Below are positions 33,301 through 45,890 of a stretch of 64,000 nucleotides of DNA, one piece after another; position 1 is the stretch's first letter, and the number at the start of each line of letters is the position of its first letter. The position numbers and the translations under genes are program-made. A model generated the notes under the pieces. It ran no database searches. It was given only the letters and a program-made list of their open reading frames with translations, and was not told the DNA's origin. The stretch is taken from positions 5,084,001-5,148,000 of the forward strand of contig OZ234498.1 in the NCBI GenBank assembly GCA_965153455.1, in the 5' to 3' direction. Source of the DNA: Sphagnum compactum (taxonomy: Eukaryota; Bryophyta; Sphagnopsida; Sphagnales).

Positions 33301-36300
33301 TTCAATTGTGCCAAAAAGCACTCTAACAAATGAATGAACACTTTGGTACACCTACTGCACATGCTTTGATTTCATTTGTTGTGATGTGTTAATGCTGGAA
33401 TATCAAACATCAAGAAGAAACAAAATTACAACGTATGAATTAGGTTAATTAAAAAAAGAATCATTGGTATTCAATAATTTTGTGATGGTAGGAATGTGAC
33501 CCTTTTCTTTTGTTGGATATTTCTTGGACTTCAACAATTTGTTTTGCAAGGCATGTTCAATGCAATCAACTAAGTATGAAGCTTAAGGGCTAGACACTAA
33601 TGAGCAAATGGAACCAACAAAATCTGGTAGTAACCCTAACATTGCAATTAGTGTTAAAGGCCCACTAAGATGTTTCTAAAGAAAAAACTCCAACAATGAA
33701 AACACTTGAAATTTGAAATGTAATATTTGGGTTTAGAAATCGTTTCTTCCCTCATCCTCTATAGCTTTGTTCTATTTGAACATTCCTACCAAGTGCACAT
33801 TAATCTTAAAACATAACTTCATTGTCCATATTTAACATTTTATCCACAATACCCCACATGCATATGCAAATAACTATAATTCATCTAAAGGATTCCATTC
33901 CTAAAATAGAGAAACCATAGTTATAAAACTACAACAATATAACAATAAATCTAAATTTTTTGAATATTTTTCAAAACAATTAGATGACTAACATAGTAGG
34001 AAAAATATATCAATGTTGTTGCAAAGAAAAAATCCACAAAATGCAAGGCAACCAAATAAACATTTTGTTGGTTTTAACCACACATCCATTAGACGAGGCA
34101 TTTCATTATTGTTTTGTTGCATGTTATGAATGATCTTTAACTTAAATTCCAAAAAATGTTTTGTTATTACAAATGGCAAGATGAACAAAACTTCAAATGA
34201 TAGAACCTACTACTTGACTCCAAGAGAGGTTCCAACAACGATTATAGAATAAGAGACTTCATAATTAAAAGTTTCTTTGCTTGATCATCACTTTCCATTA
34301 TTTTCAAATTTCACTTATATAACACATTACACAACCCAATTAAAATTTTTTAAAATAAAGAAATTTTTATCCAAATTACATAATCCATTTGCCATTCCTC
34401 AATGAAAATATGCAAAAATGCAACAATCAAGTTACTAATTATTCATTTACTAGAAGCAAAACATTTACATCACAAACTTCATGGGCAACAATTTGACAAT
34501 AATAATCATGCAAATTTTGTTTTTCATGGGTTCATATGGAATAGACACAAATTTCATTCGTCTATTTGTATTATTTGAACATTGATGACATGTGAATTGT
34601 TTAAACATGAATGTCATATGCCTATTTGTATTGTTTAAACACATATGTTGTATATCTATTCATGTTGTTTACACATGAAAGTTGTATACACAACTTCCAT
34701 GTAAATAATGCACAACATTTGTGTTTAAACAATATGAATTTATGAAATAACAAATTTCACACGGATTTGGAATGAACCCATGAAGCTTGGAATTTTTTAA
34801 ATGTAGGTTTGACTTTTTTTTCCATTTTCCTAACACTAAAAAATAATAGACTTGCAATTAAAAATAATTAAAATATTTAATACTACCTTTAAAAAATTTA
34901 ACAATCTTTGTAACATCCTAGGTAAAAGGATGAGTTATATCTATAGTTGGCAACCTTTGTATGCTCTCATAAATATTTAAAACAAATAGTGTAAAATTTG
35001 CAAGATTTAAAATAAAATCACCTATGCAACATTGGGTTATAGTTGGATTTGTTGAAACAAAACACATATTTTCAATCCAAACTCCATCACAATCATCATG
35101 CTTTTTATAAATGTAAAACCTCCCATTAAGCCATCACATTGATTTTAGATTTACATGAATCCATTAGTGAAAATTTTCATAATTTCAACATTTTGGGACC
35201 ATATCAAACGTCTTACATTAATAATTGGATTTGTGAGAAGAGCCATTACAACAACTTGATGGACATTTTTTTTTTTCAGCCCATGTATAGGATCTAGATC
35301 TCCCCCAACAACATAAAACAACTTTTTGAACTAACATATCATTATTGAAGATAATGGTTGAAAACATCCCACAAAGGTGTTTGATGGAATAATATCTACA
35401 AATGTTGGGTTTCATAATCAAGAGAGGAACAAAAGAACACGTTCCATAGCCAAATGCTACACTCTTGCGATGATGGCAATCCCTATCTCAAAGTGTGTAT
35501 AAATAGACATACAAGTTGCACATTTATTAGTTCATAAAAAATTATGGTAGCCTTTCCACTAACAACTAGAATTGAATGTAGCATTTCCATTTACAACAAA
35601 CTAAGAAAGATTGTTGGAAAGTTTGTTATCACCATAGTTCTTTAGTTTGTTAAAAGTTCTATGAGTTTTTAGCCATTATGGAATCTAGATCACATTTTGA
35701 TTTTGAAAAAGTGCCCTATCCTTGGAAAATCACAACTAGCTATAACGTTGAACAATCAAACCTTTGAGATTCCATAAAAATATCAAAAAAATTCAAGATG
35801 CATGGAAGAACTAAACCTAACAAATCGATGTATTGTTCAATGTTCAAAGAACTAGCTACATCCCATCAATAACATAATCATTATGCCTACAATAGACCAA
35901 CATTTGGTTAGATTCATAATCAAAACCAACCCTAAGTTTGGTGAGCTCACAAAAACCAATGAACCATTACACTTAAGCAACTAATTACATATATGATCAT
36001 ACTCTATAACATAAACAAGAAACTATTAAATGGTTAGCAACTCAAAGTCATCCACTTAGGATTCAAAATTAAGACTTCAATGAAATACCTATAATGCCAA
36101 ATATTTCAAAAATCCAAAATTCAATATGCATATTGTGGTGACAAATTTATGGAATGCATTCCAAAGGAATTAAACCCTCGTCTGTAAAAGGACTTTGTCA
36201 TGTTATAAAGGAAGGTAGATTTACCAAAAAAAACTTATAAATATTGAAATCCTTATCAGTGAACAAAACTATTGAAAAGAAAAATCTAAGACTTATGAAA

Positions 36301-36970
36301 TCCATCATCAACACCATGAAGACGAATAATTTGTTTTCATAGAGCTTTGAAATGCTACAACTCCAATCCATAATGGGTGTTACTTGACAATAATTATTGT
36401 TATAAAATTATCTTTAAGGAAAAATATTAGAAGTTAATTTTAGAATGTATTCCAATATCATATATATGTGAATGGCAAAATTACCTAATGTAATTAGCCT
36501 AGTGGGCATCCTAATAATTCTCTAGTTATTAGTGGTAGGTACTTATGTATTGTGCTTTATTTACTAAGGGTTGAAGCTACTTGGGTAGTTAATCCTTGAG
36601 GACAAGGTGATTGGCATGAGTTTGTCCATCAATTAGGGATTAATGAAGGAAATTTAAAAGGTGATGAATGTTTGGGAGATATGTGTGGTGGAGGTGGAGT
36701 GAAAAAGATCATTCCTTATGTATGTGTGTGTATGTTCTAGAGATGTAAGAGACCATGGGAGTATGTTATTGTACTTAAGTGTGAAAGATAACCAAAGGTT
36801 TTTTCTTAAAAAATGATTATGGTATATCTTCAAAGTCTTTTATTTTGTTTTTATTTTTTAGTTCAAACAATAGGATGTAAGTGTGTTTGATGTAAAAATG
36901 TTAACTCTATGTTTTCTTTGTTCAATTTTTTTGTTTACAAATAAATGTCAAATGGATGGCAACTGCAACA
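30334..36970. other. 6.6-kb gene-free AT-rich region
   Basis: No open frame with convincing composition, no transposase motif and no RNA gene was found on either strand. AGGT tetranucleotide runs occur at 30720-30850. Imperfect doublets of short unit occur at about 34560-34720 (GTATTGTTTAAACA.ATATG). Long A/T runs are frequent. Confidence 0.45.
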
Positions 36971-37323
36971 TTAAAAATAAGGTAGCAACAATGCACAATA
37001 ATTGCAACAAAAAGAAAAGAGTTGGTTTCTCAAGAAACTGAGAAAAAAAAAAACACTCTTTCTTTTTTCATCATTTTCCATGTTTTTTTCCTTGTCTTTG
37101 ACCTGCTGCTTCTTCTTCTTTTTCATGTGAGGATTTTGTATAAAGTGTTGGTCATTTCTATACCAAAGCTGTCCTCTCTCTCTCTCTCGTGTTCTGTGGT
37201 TCTCTCCTCCCTTGGCGTCGAACAGTAGCGCCGAGCTGCAAAGAAGATCCATTTCAGTAGAGAACTAAGGGGGGAAGTTGAAGAGCTGAGCTTTGCTTCT
37301 TCGCAACACACAGCAACTTGGAG
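36971..37323 (+). promoter_or_regulatory. upstream region and 5' leader of the aspartic protease gene
   Basis: Holds poly(A)/(T) and CTT-rich stretches, and a TC microsatellite at about 37172-37187 close to the start. TC-rich tracts near plant transcription starts are common core-promoter elements (Y patches). No TATA box was fixed. Confidence 0.35.
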
Positions 37324-40300
37324 ATGGGTTTAGTTTCCGAGAGCTTGTGCCGACAATGTTGTCGTAAAACAACAAAAACAGAGCACAAGAAGCTGCTTCA
37401 ACAAGCTGCGAATTGTAGTTTTACAGTGTCTTTGTCGATAATGGGTTTCTTGCTCATGCTATTGCAGGTATCAGCAGCAGCTGGAGCAACAAGAATGTCG
37501 ACAGAGGCTCAGACGTCAGGAGAAGGAGCTGCAGCAGCACCTGTGATGCAGCTCACACATCGTATGGCGGGACTAGAAGGATCCAAAGCCATGAGACAAG
37601 AGGGGACGGGAATGACAATGGAGCACTACAACCGATTGTTAGAACATGACAAGCTTCGATTCACCAACATCATGATGCAGCAGCAGCAGCAACAACAACA
37701 GCAGCAGCAGCAGATGATGCGAGGTAGACAAGACTTCGAGGTCGTGGATTTCACCCTCAATGGAAACTTCAACCCAGATTGGTACATACAAATACAAACT
37801 CTCATCATCTCAGCTTCATCATCATCATCCTCTCTTCACCGTCTCTTCTTCTTCTTCATCTTCTCTTCTTCATTCTCTAGACTTCCTTCTGCCACAGACT
37901 TCAAACTCCCCATCCCACCCGGCTTCTTTTGTTCAACTGATTTTGCAGTTTGTAGTTTCCTAGATGATGGGTTCAGGAAAGAAGAAGAAGAAGAAGAGCT
38001 GCTTTGAAACTTTGTATTTCCATGACAAAACAATTCTTGTCTAGGAATTCTTTCTCTCTTTCTGTTTTGCTTTCTTTCTTTCTTTCTCTGTCTGTCTGCT
38101 TGAAGTCTAGTGTGCTTGATCATGTCTAGGAAATAATTAAGCTTATTGGAATCTGTAGAGGTGGTGGGGTGAGACTGATTTTGTGATGAGAACAGCAACA
38201 TGGTTTCTTCAACTACCCTTGCAAAATCTAATTCGGTTTCAGGAACAAAAAAAAGGGTTTTGGAAATTGAGTACTCTTTTTTTGTGTGGGAGAGTTGGAG
38301 ATGAGCTTGCAATAATAAGATAAGGATCTATCTAGCTAGCTAGAGATTTAACTAGAGAATCCAGCAGATCTAGCTAGAGATTCTGAAGTTCCACAAAACA
38401 GAATCTTTTGGGATTCTTGTACACTGTAATTGGGGAGTGAATGATGAGCTTGGCACAGGGGGTCTAGAGACTTTTGTCAGCTTCTTCTTCTTCTTCTTCT
38501 TCTTCTTACAGTGCTTAGTGAAGATCTAGAGACTTTTGTGAGCTTCTTCTCACAGAGCTTAGTGAAGACCTAGAGATTTTGTAAGCTTCTTCTTTTGACC
38601 CAATTCACATGCGGCAAGATAACAACCAAAATTGCTTTGGGACAACACCCAATTTTGAATAACTTCAATTGTAAAAGAAGAAGAAAAAAAAGGTGGTCAG
38701 GATTCTTCAAAAGGAGAAGAAGAAGAAGAAGGAAAAAGGGGGAAAATGGTTTCACAATTGCAGGCGAGATGGGTGGGCTTTAGAATTCTTTTTTGAGTGA
38801 GCTTTGAATTGCCAGAGAGACATTGAGAAGAACATGGTTGTTTGTAAACATGAGTTTTTTCTAAAGCTTCACTTCTGGCTTGACTTGACTTGTGTTTTTT
38901 CCCACATTTTTCAAAGGTCATGCCGAGAATTAGGAGAGCACCAAGTTATTGGAGGGTGGGAGGTGTTGTGTATGATGATGAGATGATGATGACAACTTTT
39001 GTAATTTGCACAAATCGCAGGATCTTATCAGATCATCAAAGAAGAGCTGGTTATGACAGGAAAGAAAATTCTTGGGGTGGGGATGATGTGATGTGTGTGA
39101 AGGTTGTATTATACCGAGATTCAGCTGGGGACACCTCCTCAATCCTTTTATGTTCAGATGGATACAGGGAGTGATCTTCTGTGGATCGATTGCAGCCCTT
39201 GCAGTGGGTGTCCTCAAACAAGCAATCTTGAGGTACCTACTTACAAATCAACCCATCAACCTGACCAACTTTGATGCTTGCTCACTAGAGAAATGACAAA
39301 AAGAGATATGGGGTTCCTCCAATGTGCTGAATTTTGTTGCAATTTGTGAGTGCTTGGCAACAATGTTTTCGCAGATCCGGCTCTCGACTTACAGTCAAAA
39401 TTCATCTTCTACTAGTCAACAGATTGGATGCAGTGATCCTTTTTGTGTGACCGCATCCAACGAACTGGGAGATAGTCTGCCTTGCACTTCAGATTGTCAA
39501 TTTGAGGCGCTGTATGGAGATAGTAGCACTGCTAGTGGCTACTTTGTTTCTGATCTCTTAACATACACTGAAATCGGCAATTCCTTGACAAATTCTACCG
39601 GAAGTGGAGCCGCCAGAGTTTCCTTTGGGTGTGTGGGACACACACCCATTTCTCAATTTCATTAATATAATTAATGGCAATAATTAATGGCACAGAACTT
39701 TTTTTTTTTTCTTAACAATTAATGGAAATTATATTTATTGCAAAGAACTTCATTTTTTCTTAAGTTTCTGTTGTTTCCAACAAGCTCACCATCAAACTCA
39801 TTTCAAATTTCTACTTTCCTCTTTAACCTGTAGCCAAATTTGGCTATAAGTCCTCTTGTGGATGATCGCCAGACCCACCTACCTACCTACCTACCTACCT
39901 ACCTACCTCACAAAATTGGAAATTTAAAATTATTAAAATTATTAAAAAAAACAACTGCTGGTGTTGTCCCAGTGTGAGGAATTGCCCTTTTTTAGTTTTG
40001 ACAACTTTTTTGAAAATGGGCAAAAACAATTACCAGGTGTGCAGATAATAAAACGGGGATTCTCAATTCAACACAACATGCAGTGGATGGATTGATCGGG
40101 TTCGGTCGGTCGTCGATTTCGGTGCTGAGTCAATTGGCAGCGAATGGCACAACGCCCAATATTTTTGCACACTGTCTCCAGGGCGACAGTAATGCAAGCA
40201 GTACTCTTGTAATCGGCGAGATCACGGAACCAGGCATTGTATACACCAGCATGGTTCCAAATGCGTAAGCCCCAGTCCTCCTATCCTCCTGTCTTCATTC

Positions 40301-42781
40301 ATTCAAAGCATGGACATGGTAGTTTTGTTTCTCTTTCCTTTTTTTTAAATACATTAGTAGTGAACGCTCTAGAAACAAACTAACACAAAACGACCATTTG
40401 TCTTGTCCATCATGCTTTGAATGAAAATTGAACAAACTGAAAAATATGCTCCAAAAAAAAATCTGAGTTGTTTTGTACTGACTAACTTATCTTTTGTTCA
40501 ATTGTTTGTTTGTTGGCCTTGCCTACACCCAAGGCAACGATATTGTGTTTGGATTCATTATAGAGTATAGTAGCTTTTAAGGGATTTTGGCGCCTGGGTA
40601 CTTAGTAGGTCTGTTTTTATAGGAGGATTGTTGAAAGATTGATATTTTGACTTGTGTTGAAACTTGAGATTAGTTACAGAGTCATAATATCTTGAAGGAT
40701 TTTGGTTTCTTTTTAGAGGATTTTTTTTTGAAGATTTTTTTTTTGCATGGTGAAATATTTGAATTTTCATAATTCTTCTTTCGCCTGACGATAACTTTTT
40801 AATGTAAATTTGGCAAGGCTACCAGAGTGTGACACACCCCTTGTTTTGTTTTTGTGGGATGCAGAACAAATTATGCTGCCATTTTGCTCAACATTGCTGT
40901 ACAAGGAGCCAATATATCAAGCTCGCCGAATCTCACAGACTCAACTGGGGCTGAATTGCAAGTGATATTCGACAGTGGAACCACTTTTGCTTATCTTGTG
41001 GACCCTGTCTACTCTGAGTTTATGACAGCGGTAAAAATTTCAGTTTTTTTCACTCCTTTGCATTGCATAAAAACCCTTGTGGTTTTGTCGTCAGGTGGAT
41101 CTAATTTTTGGGATTTCTCCCAAAAACAAAAAGACACTTATGTGTTAATTAATTGGTGGCAGCTTAATTTGAGCACAAACTTGCTACTCCAATCAGTGCC
41201 CATTGGTGGCTCCAACATTTCGTGTTACAATGTTACTGGCAGGTACATACATACATACATATACAATATATACATAGAGAGAGAGAGAGAGAAAGTCAAT
41301 TTTTGATGAAATTTTACTAAAATATGTAGATATAATTCTTAGTGACAGATGCTTTGTTCGACAAACATGGGTTCATTCATGTCAGAAAATTGCTTAGTAT
41401 TTCACGTTTTCCAAATTTTTAGTGACTTAGTAGTGCCAATTATTTAGAGTGCAATTTTTGCAATTTAATTAATTTCATAGGGCCCATTTCATTTTGCAGA
41501 GTCATTTCTGAAGGCCAATTTTGCAGAGCTCAATTTTTTCCCTAAATTAATTAACTGTATAAGCCTCAAATTTGAGAATTTTATGAGAATTTGTCATTGT
41601 ATATGAGAATTTTTTTATTTGGGGGGCCAGGCCTCATTTGTCTCTCCCTTTGTTCACTAAATCAGGGGTGCTGTTTTTGGGGTTAACACTTTGCAGTACA
41701 ACTGACACATTTCCAAATCTTACACTTTACTTCGAAGGGGGAACAATGGAACTTGGCCCCAATTCATATCTTGAACAAGTTACTGATGTGAGTGTTTCTT
41801 TTTTGACCTTTCTCTAAGTCACCGTTTCTTGTCTCAAGTTGCTTTTTTGGTTTTTGCATTCATAAATAATGCCTTAAAACATTTTCAAATAATAAACACC
41901 ATTTACATTTAAAAAGGTATCTTCAGGCAAAAAAAGAATTATGAAAACTCAAATATTTCACCATGCAAATATATAATCTTCCCCAAAAAAAAATCCTCTA
42001 AAAGAAACCAAAATCCTTCCAAGATATTATAACTCTATTATAACTAATCTCAAGTTTCAACACAAGCCAAAATATCATCTTTCAAATATCCTCATATAAA
42101 AATAGACCTATTATTATTATTACCTAGTATGGGCCAAAATCCCTTAAGCTACTATACTGTATAATGAATCTAAACACAATATCCTTGCCTTGGTAGGGAA
42201 GGCCAATAAATAGGTACTAATTTTTTTTGAATTAAATAAAATCTCATATGAATTTATTAATAGTGTGTTTTTTTTTTTTTTCCATAAACTCTCACATATT
42301 AGATCACTTCAGGCTACATTCAATTATCCTTTTCAATTAAAATCATGATTGTGTATATTCATGTCACACCCTAAAAGATCAGGCATGCAACTCTGAAGCC
42401 TTTTTTTTTTTTTTTTTCTAAATCCTTCTTTTCTTTTCTTTTTTCCAGTTTTTTCAAGGAATTGGGTGTAGGGGATAACAGTTGAAAATGATCATGAAAA
42501 TTCATAAACCTCAATTTACATGAGTTTTGGAATTTTAACAACATATAGCCTTTTTTTTCATCAGCCCAAAAATTGCAATAGGAGGTAAAAGTACCCAATT
42601 CTTACTAACATGGTAAATGTGGAACTTGAAAATTTGTCGTTTGGGCAGGAAGCTAATAATAATTACTACTGCCCAATGTGGCAATTAAGCACTGGAGATG
42701 CTGCTACAGACTCAATTCTAGGAGGTAAAAAAACGACTCTTTAAATAATAATTATAAAAATTAAAATTAAAAAAATTATAT

Positions 42782-42821
<40 letters not shown>

Positions 42822-43715
42822 CTAACATCTCTCTTTAGATCAAAATGATTGGATAAATTTGTGAACAAAAATTTGAAAATGGTTGGATGATTCTGTCAAG
42901 TATTTACATAGTAGATCTTGTAAATACCTGATGGAATCATCCAACCATTTTCAATATTTTGGGTCTTGGCCTTATTTTCATTTCAGCTCAGGGATTTCAT
43001 CAGATTTTTGTGAACTAATTTTTCCACTTCTGTCTTGTGTACATTACAGACATTGTTCTTCAAAATCAGATCATTGTTTATGACAATGAGAAGCAGCAAC
43101 TTGGCTGGAAGAATTTTGATTGTAAGTATTTTTCTTGACTCCCTAGCAGCAAAATTTGCTAAGTCCCCCCATGTGAAGTTTCGCAGGGGTTAGGGTTTAG
43201 GGTTTAGAGTTTGAGACTTGACTCCCAAACAGCGAATTTGCTAAGTCCCGCCCCACATGTATAGTTTCTTAGGGTTTAGGGTTTGAGACTCAACTCCCTA
43301 GCAGTCCCTCCCCCCCCCCCGCCCCCCCCACACACACATGTATAGTTTCTTAGGGTTTAGGTTTTAGGGTTTGATACTTGAGCTAATATTTTTTCACTTT
43401 TGTTTCTCTGATTAGGGTTTAGGGTTTGATACTTGAGCTAGTATTTTTTTCACTTTTGTTTCTCTGATTAATCAAATTAGTCATCTTTCAGTTGGCAATA
43501 AGATCATGCTTTGTTTTTTTTCAGGTTCACAAAGCATTCCTGCATCACTTACACCGACTGGAACACCCATCTCACATCCCCCCACTTCACAAGCTCCTTC
43601 AGGACAGCCAAGGAGCAATAGCAATCCCAATGGTTCAGAAACCTTGAGAGTATACCAACCTTTATTAGCCTTCCTCTGTATCTTAGGCTATTTGGTGACG
43701 ATAGTGATAAATTGA
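37324..43715 (+). CDS. GPI-anchored pepsin-like aspartic protease (complete, 10 exons)
   Basis: A family A1 aspartic protease predicted to be secreted and held at the cell surface, like Arabidopsis A36/A39. Exons: 37324-37781, 39103-39232, 39375-39628, 40037-40264, 40865-41030, 41163-41242, 41697-41787, 42649-42724, 43050-43121, 43525-43715. They join in frame to 581 residues. The first catalytic motif is VQMDTGSDLLWIDC (exon 2), the second VIFDSGTTFAYL (exon 5). SCSGCPQTSNLE-type and FGCADNKTG cysteines fit the plant nepenthesin-like insert. A hydrophobic stretch (about residues 33-55) is the signal peptide. The C-terminus has a Ser/Pro/Asn-rich linker, then LLAFLCILGYLVTIVIN, typical of a GPI signal. 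Translation may instead begin at Met40 (37441), directly before the hydrophobic core. A 12-glutamine run lies near residue 120 in the propeptide. No breaks are seen; all introns are GT-AG. Confidence 0.93.
37677..37716 (+). repeat. CAG/CAA microsatellite coding 12 Gln
   Basis: The codons are CAG x4, CAA x3, CAG x5 in exon 1 of the protease, in the propeptide. The CAA interruption should slow length change. Confidence 0.95.
38478..38507. repeat. (CTT)n microsatellite in intron 1 of the protease
   Basis: About nine CTT/TTC units, flanked by a diverged doublet of CTAGAGACTTTTGT.AGCTTCTTCT (38463, 38526). Confidence 0.85.
39877..39908. repeat. (ACCT)n microsatellite in intron 3 of the protease
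   Basis: Perfect ACCT/ACCC tetranucleotide tract. The same tetranucleotide recurs through the window (18225, 30760, 47215, 48715, 51150). Confidence 0.9.
40528..40793 (-). repeat. dispersed repeat B, copy 2 (intron 4 of the protease)
   Basis: The reverse complement matches 41916-42196 over the whole length: CAAGGCAA.GATATTGTGTTT, TTGAAACTTGAGATTAGTTA, TTTGCATGGTGAAATATTTG. With that copy it forms a ~265-bp inverted pair around exons 5-7. Confidence 0.9.
41916..42196 (+). repeat. dispersed repeat B, copy 3 (intron 7 of the protease)
   Basis: Inverted relative to copy 2 and direct relative to copy 1 (26225). Coding-free. The ends GGTATCTTCAGGC and CCTTGCCTTGGTAGG are shared by copies and probably mark the element borders. 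Confidence 0.9.
43130..43440. repeat. telomere-like TTTAGGG blocks in intron 9 of the protease
   Basis: GGGTTTAGGG runs are embedded in a diverged tandem unit (GACT..ACTCCC.A.CAGC, TTTGCTAAGTCCC, then AGTTTCTTAGGGTTTAGG), three to four times, with a C-rich stretch at 43310-43328. Confidence 0.8.
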
Positions 43716-43882
43716 TCGACCTGCAGGCTTCATTTTAGGGTTTCATTTTAGATGGGTATACATATAAAACCCTGAATTTCCAATGATATAAGGATCCCTA
43801 AATTACAGGTTCCCAATGTAATCATTTGAGCCACACTGTTTATTTTCTTGTGGTTCCTTGGAAAAGTTTTATAATAAAAAAA

Positions 43883-44093
43883 AACCCTCGTGCATAGGTT
43901 TTAGGGTTTAGGGTTTATTGTTTGAAGGTGTGACACCCAATTGCTATCATTCAAACCTCTTGCACAGGTTTTAGGGTTTAGTGGTTTATGGAAAGTGTGA
44001 TCCCCAATTGCTATCATTCAAACCCTCTTGCACAGGTTGTAGGGTTTAGTGGTTTATGGAAGGTGTGATCCCCAATTGCTATCATTCAATCTC
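43883..44093. repeat. tandem repeat of about 70 bp with TTTAGGG core, three copies
   Basis: Each unit holds CCTCTTGCACAGGTTTTAGG, GTTTA and then CCCAATTGCTATCATTCAA. It lies within 400 bp of the protease stop codon, so it may fall in or just beyond the 3' UTR. Confidence 0.85.
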
Positions 44094-45890
44094 TTGGCCG
44101 TTAAAATCTTCAATGCAACGGTGTGATATAAAAGCCCTTATGGTTAGATTTCTATGAGTGAGAACTCCAATGAAATTCAACATCTTTAGCACAATGTTCT
44201 AACAAGTCCATCCGGGTACTTGTTAGAATTCATGCTCTATTCTCTCATGATTCAATCAACAAGTCCAACACATAATATACACATTATAAGCAAGGTTTTT
44301 TTTGGTCTCTGTTTCCAATTTTGTGATGTATCGAGATTGGCAATTATCACAAAGAAGATTTAGCCAAATTTAGCTATAGACCAAATATGAATGTTGAATT
44401 TTTTTAAAATCTTGGCTACCTGCTAGGAACCCCTTTTTTAAAGAAGAATGTGGTGATTTTTGTAATATTTTTTCGGGAAATCTGGCAAAATTAGGACCAT
44501 GAGGGTGAAAACAAAAAGTTGTTGGAAATGTTTAAATAAATAGATAAATAAATAAAGGAAAAACACCTCACAGAAAATTGACCACCAAGTAGGGAAATTA
44601 CATGCATCAATCTCCCAAACCTAAGGGGAATTATAGGAAATTATTTACAGGCTTCATTAAGAGCAAGAATTTGTGCCAGTCTCTGAGCCCTCCAAACACT
44701 ATAGTTTTCAACTGAGGTTGTTACATGTGGGGTAACACCTGAGGGTTGGGGCATTCCTGAAATAATAGGCCAAGGGCCCGTTACTTCAGGAACACCCTGG
44801 CCTAGGGCATTGCATGGCATAAAAATCAACAAATTTTTGTTGTTTATTTATTTATTTATTTATTCTTATGATACCCAATGGGTACCCATAGGATACCAGT
44901 TGGGTATCATGGGAAAAAAAGTTTAAAACAACATGGGGCATTTTAGAAGAAAGAAAAGAAAACAAGCGTTTCATTTCTTGCAAAGAGAAAGCATTTTGTT
45001 TTCCAAAATGCCTCACGAGACCTACATGTTGTAAGCATTCTTCCAACTACACTATGAATTTTTCCAAAGGTTTTACATGTAGAGTAGAATCTTCGAGTGG
45101 CAACATTGCCAAAATCATAGGCTTAGGATGAAGTGATCAAACCTTGCATTTTGTGACCTCCCTCCACCCCCCCCCCACACACAAGGCTTTACCCATCAAA
45201 AAGCATGAGAAAAATGTCATCATGAATTTAAACATACATAAATCATGAGCCTAGGCAAGGGACGGATCTTACACCTATATGTGGGTATAGGGGATCCCAC
45301 CAACATTCTTAAAGAGTTGGCATAAGATTCCTTTTCATTTTTAGGAGGAATATTCACATGTAGAAAGTACCTTCCGAATACACTAGGAGATTTCTTCAAT
45401 TGTTTTTGTAACAACAACAAAACACCACCTTGAGAAGCATCAAAATGTTGAAGGAACTTGCAAGACCACCATAGGATGCATACATGGATCCAATTTGATT
45501 TGCATGCAAGTAACCACTACTATAAAGAACATAGTTTAGGCAAAACTGAAATACAAAACACAGCAATTGGGAAGATGATTTCAATTTCACTTGAAAGGCA
45601 CAAAGCTGACACCACAATGAACATGTTAAAGGTTTGTTGAACTTCTATAGGTGAGGTTTGATGTAGTGTTAAACATTTGAAAGGGTGACAATTTGTTCCT
45701 TGGACTATCCCAAAACAAGGTTTTTATTCTTAGGACAATTTATGACTAGGGTTTAAACTTGTTCATATAGTGGAATGTGAACATTAGTCATTATCATTTA
45801 CAAAACTATAATCATACAAATGCCTATATGAAATCACAATTATGATTATATAATAATTATTAGTCATTTTCAAAATGATATGTGTCACAA
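44094..45890. other. intergenic DNA with repeat C, copy 3
   Basis: Repeat C copy at 44325-44470 (TGATGTAT.GA..TGGCAATTAT, GATTTAGCCAAATTTAGC). A minus-strand open frame at 44641-44832 has protein-like composition but no recognisable domain. (TTTA)n lies at 44843-44862. No gene is supported. Confidence 0.45.

Noticed and set aside
44641-44832. 63-codon minus-strand frame (GVPEVTGPWPIISGMPQPSG and so on)
   Set aside because: The composition is plausible for a gag-like or captured piece, but no motif confirms it.
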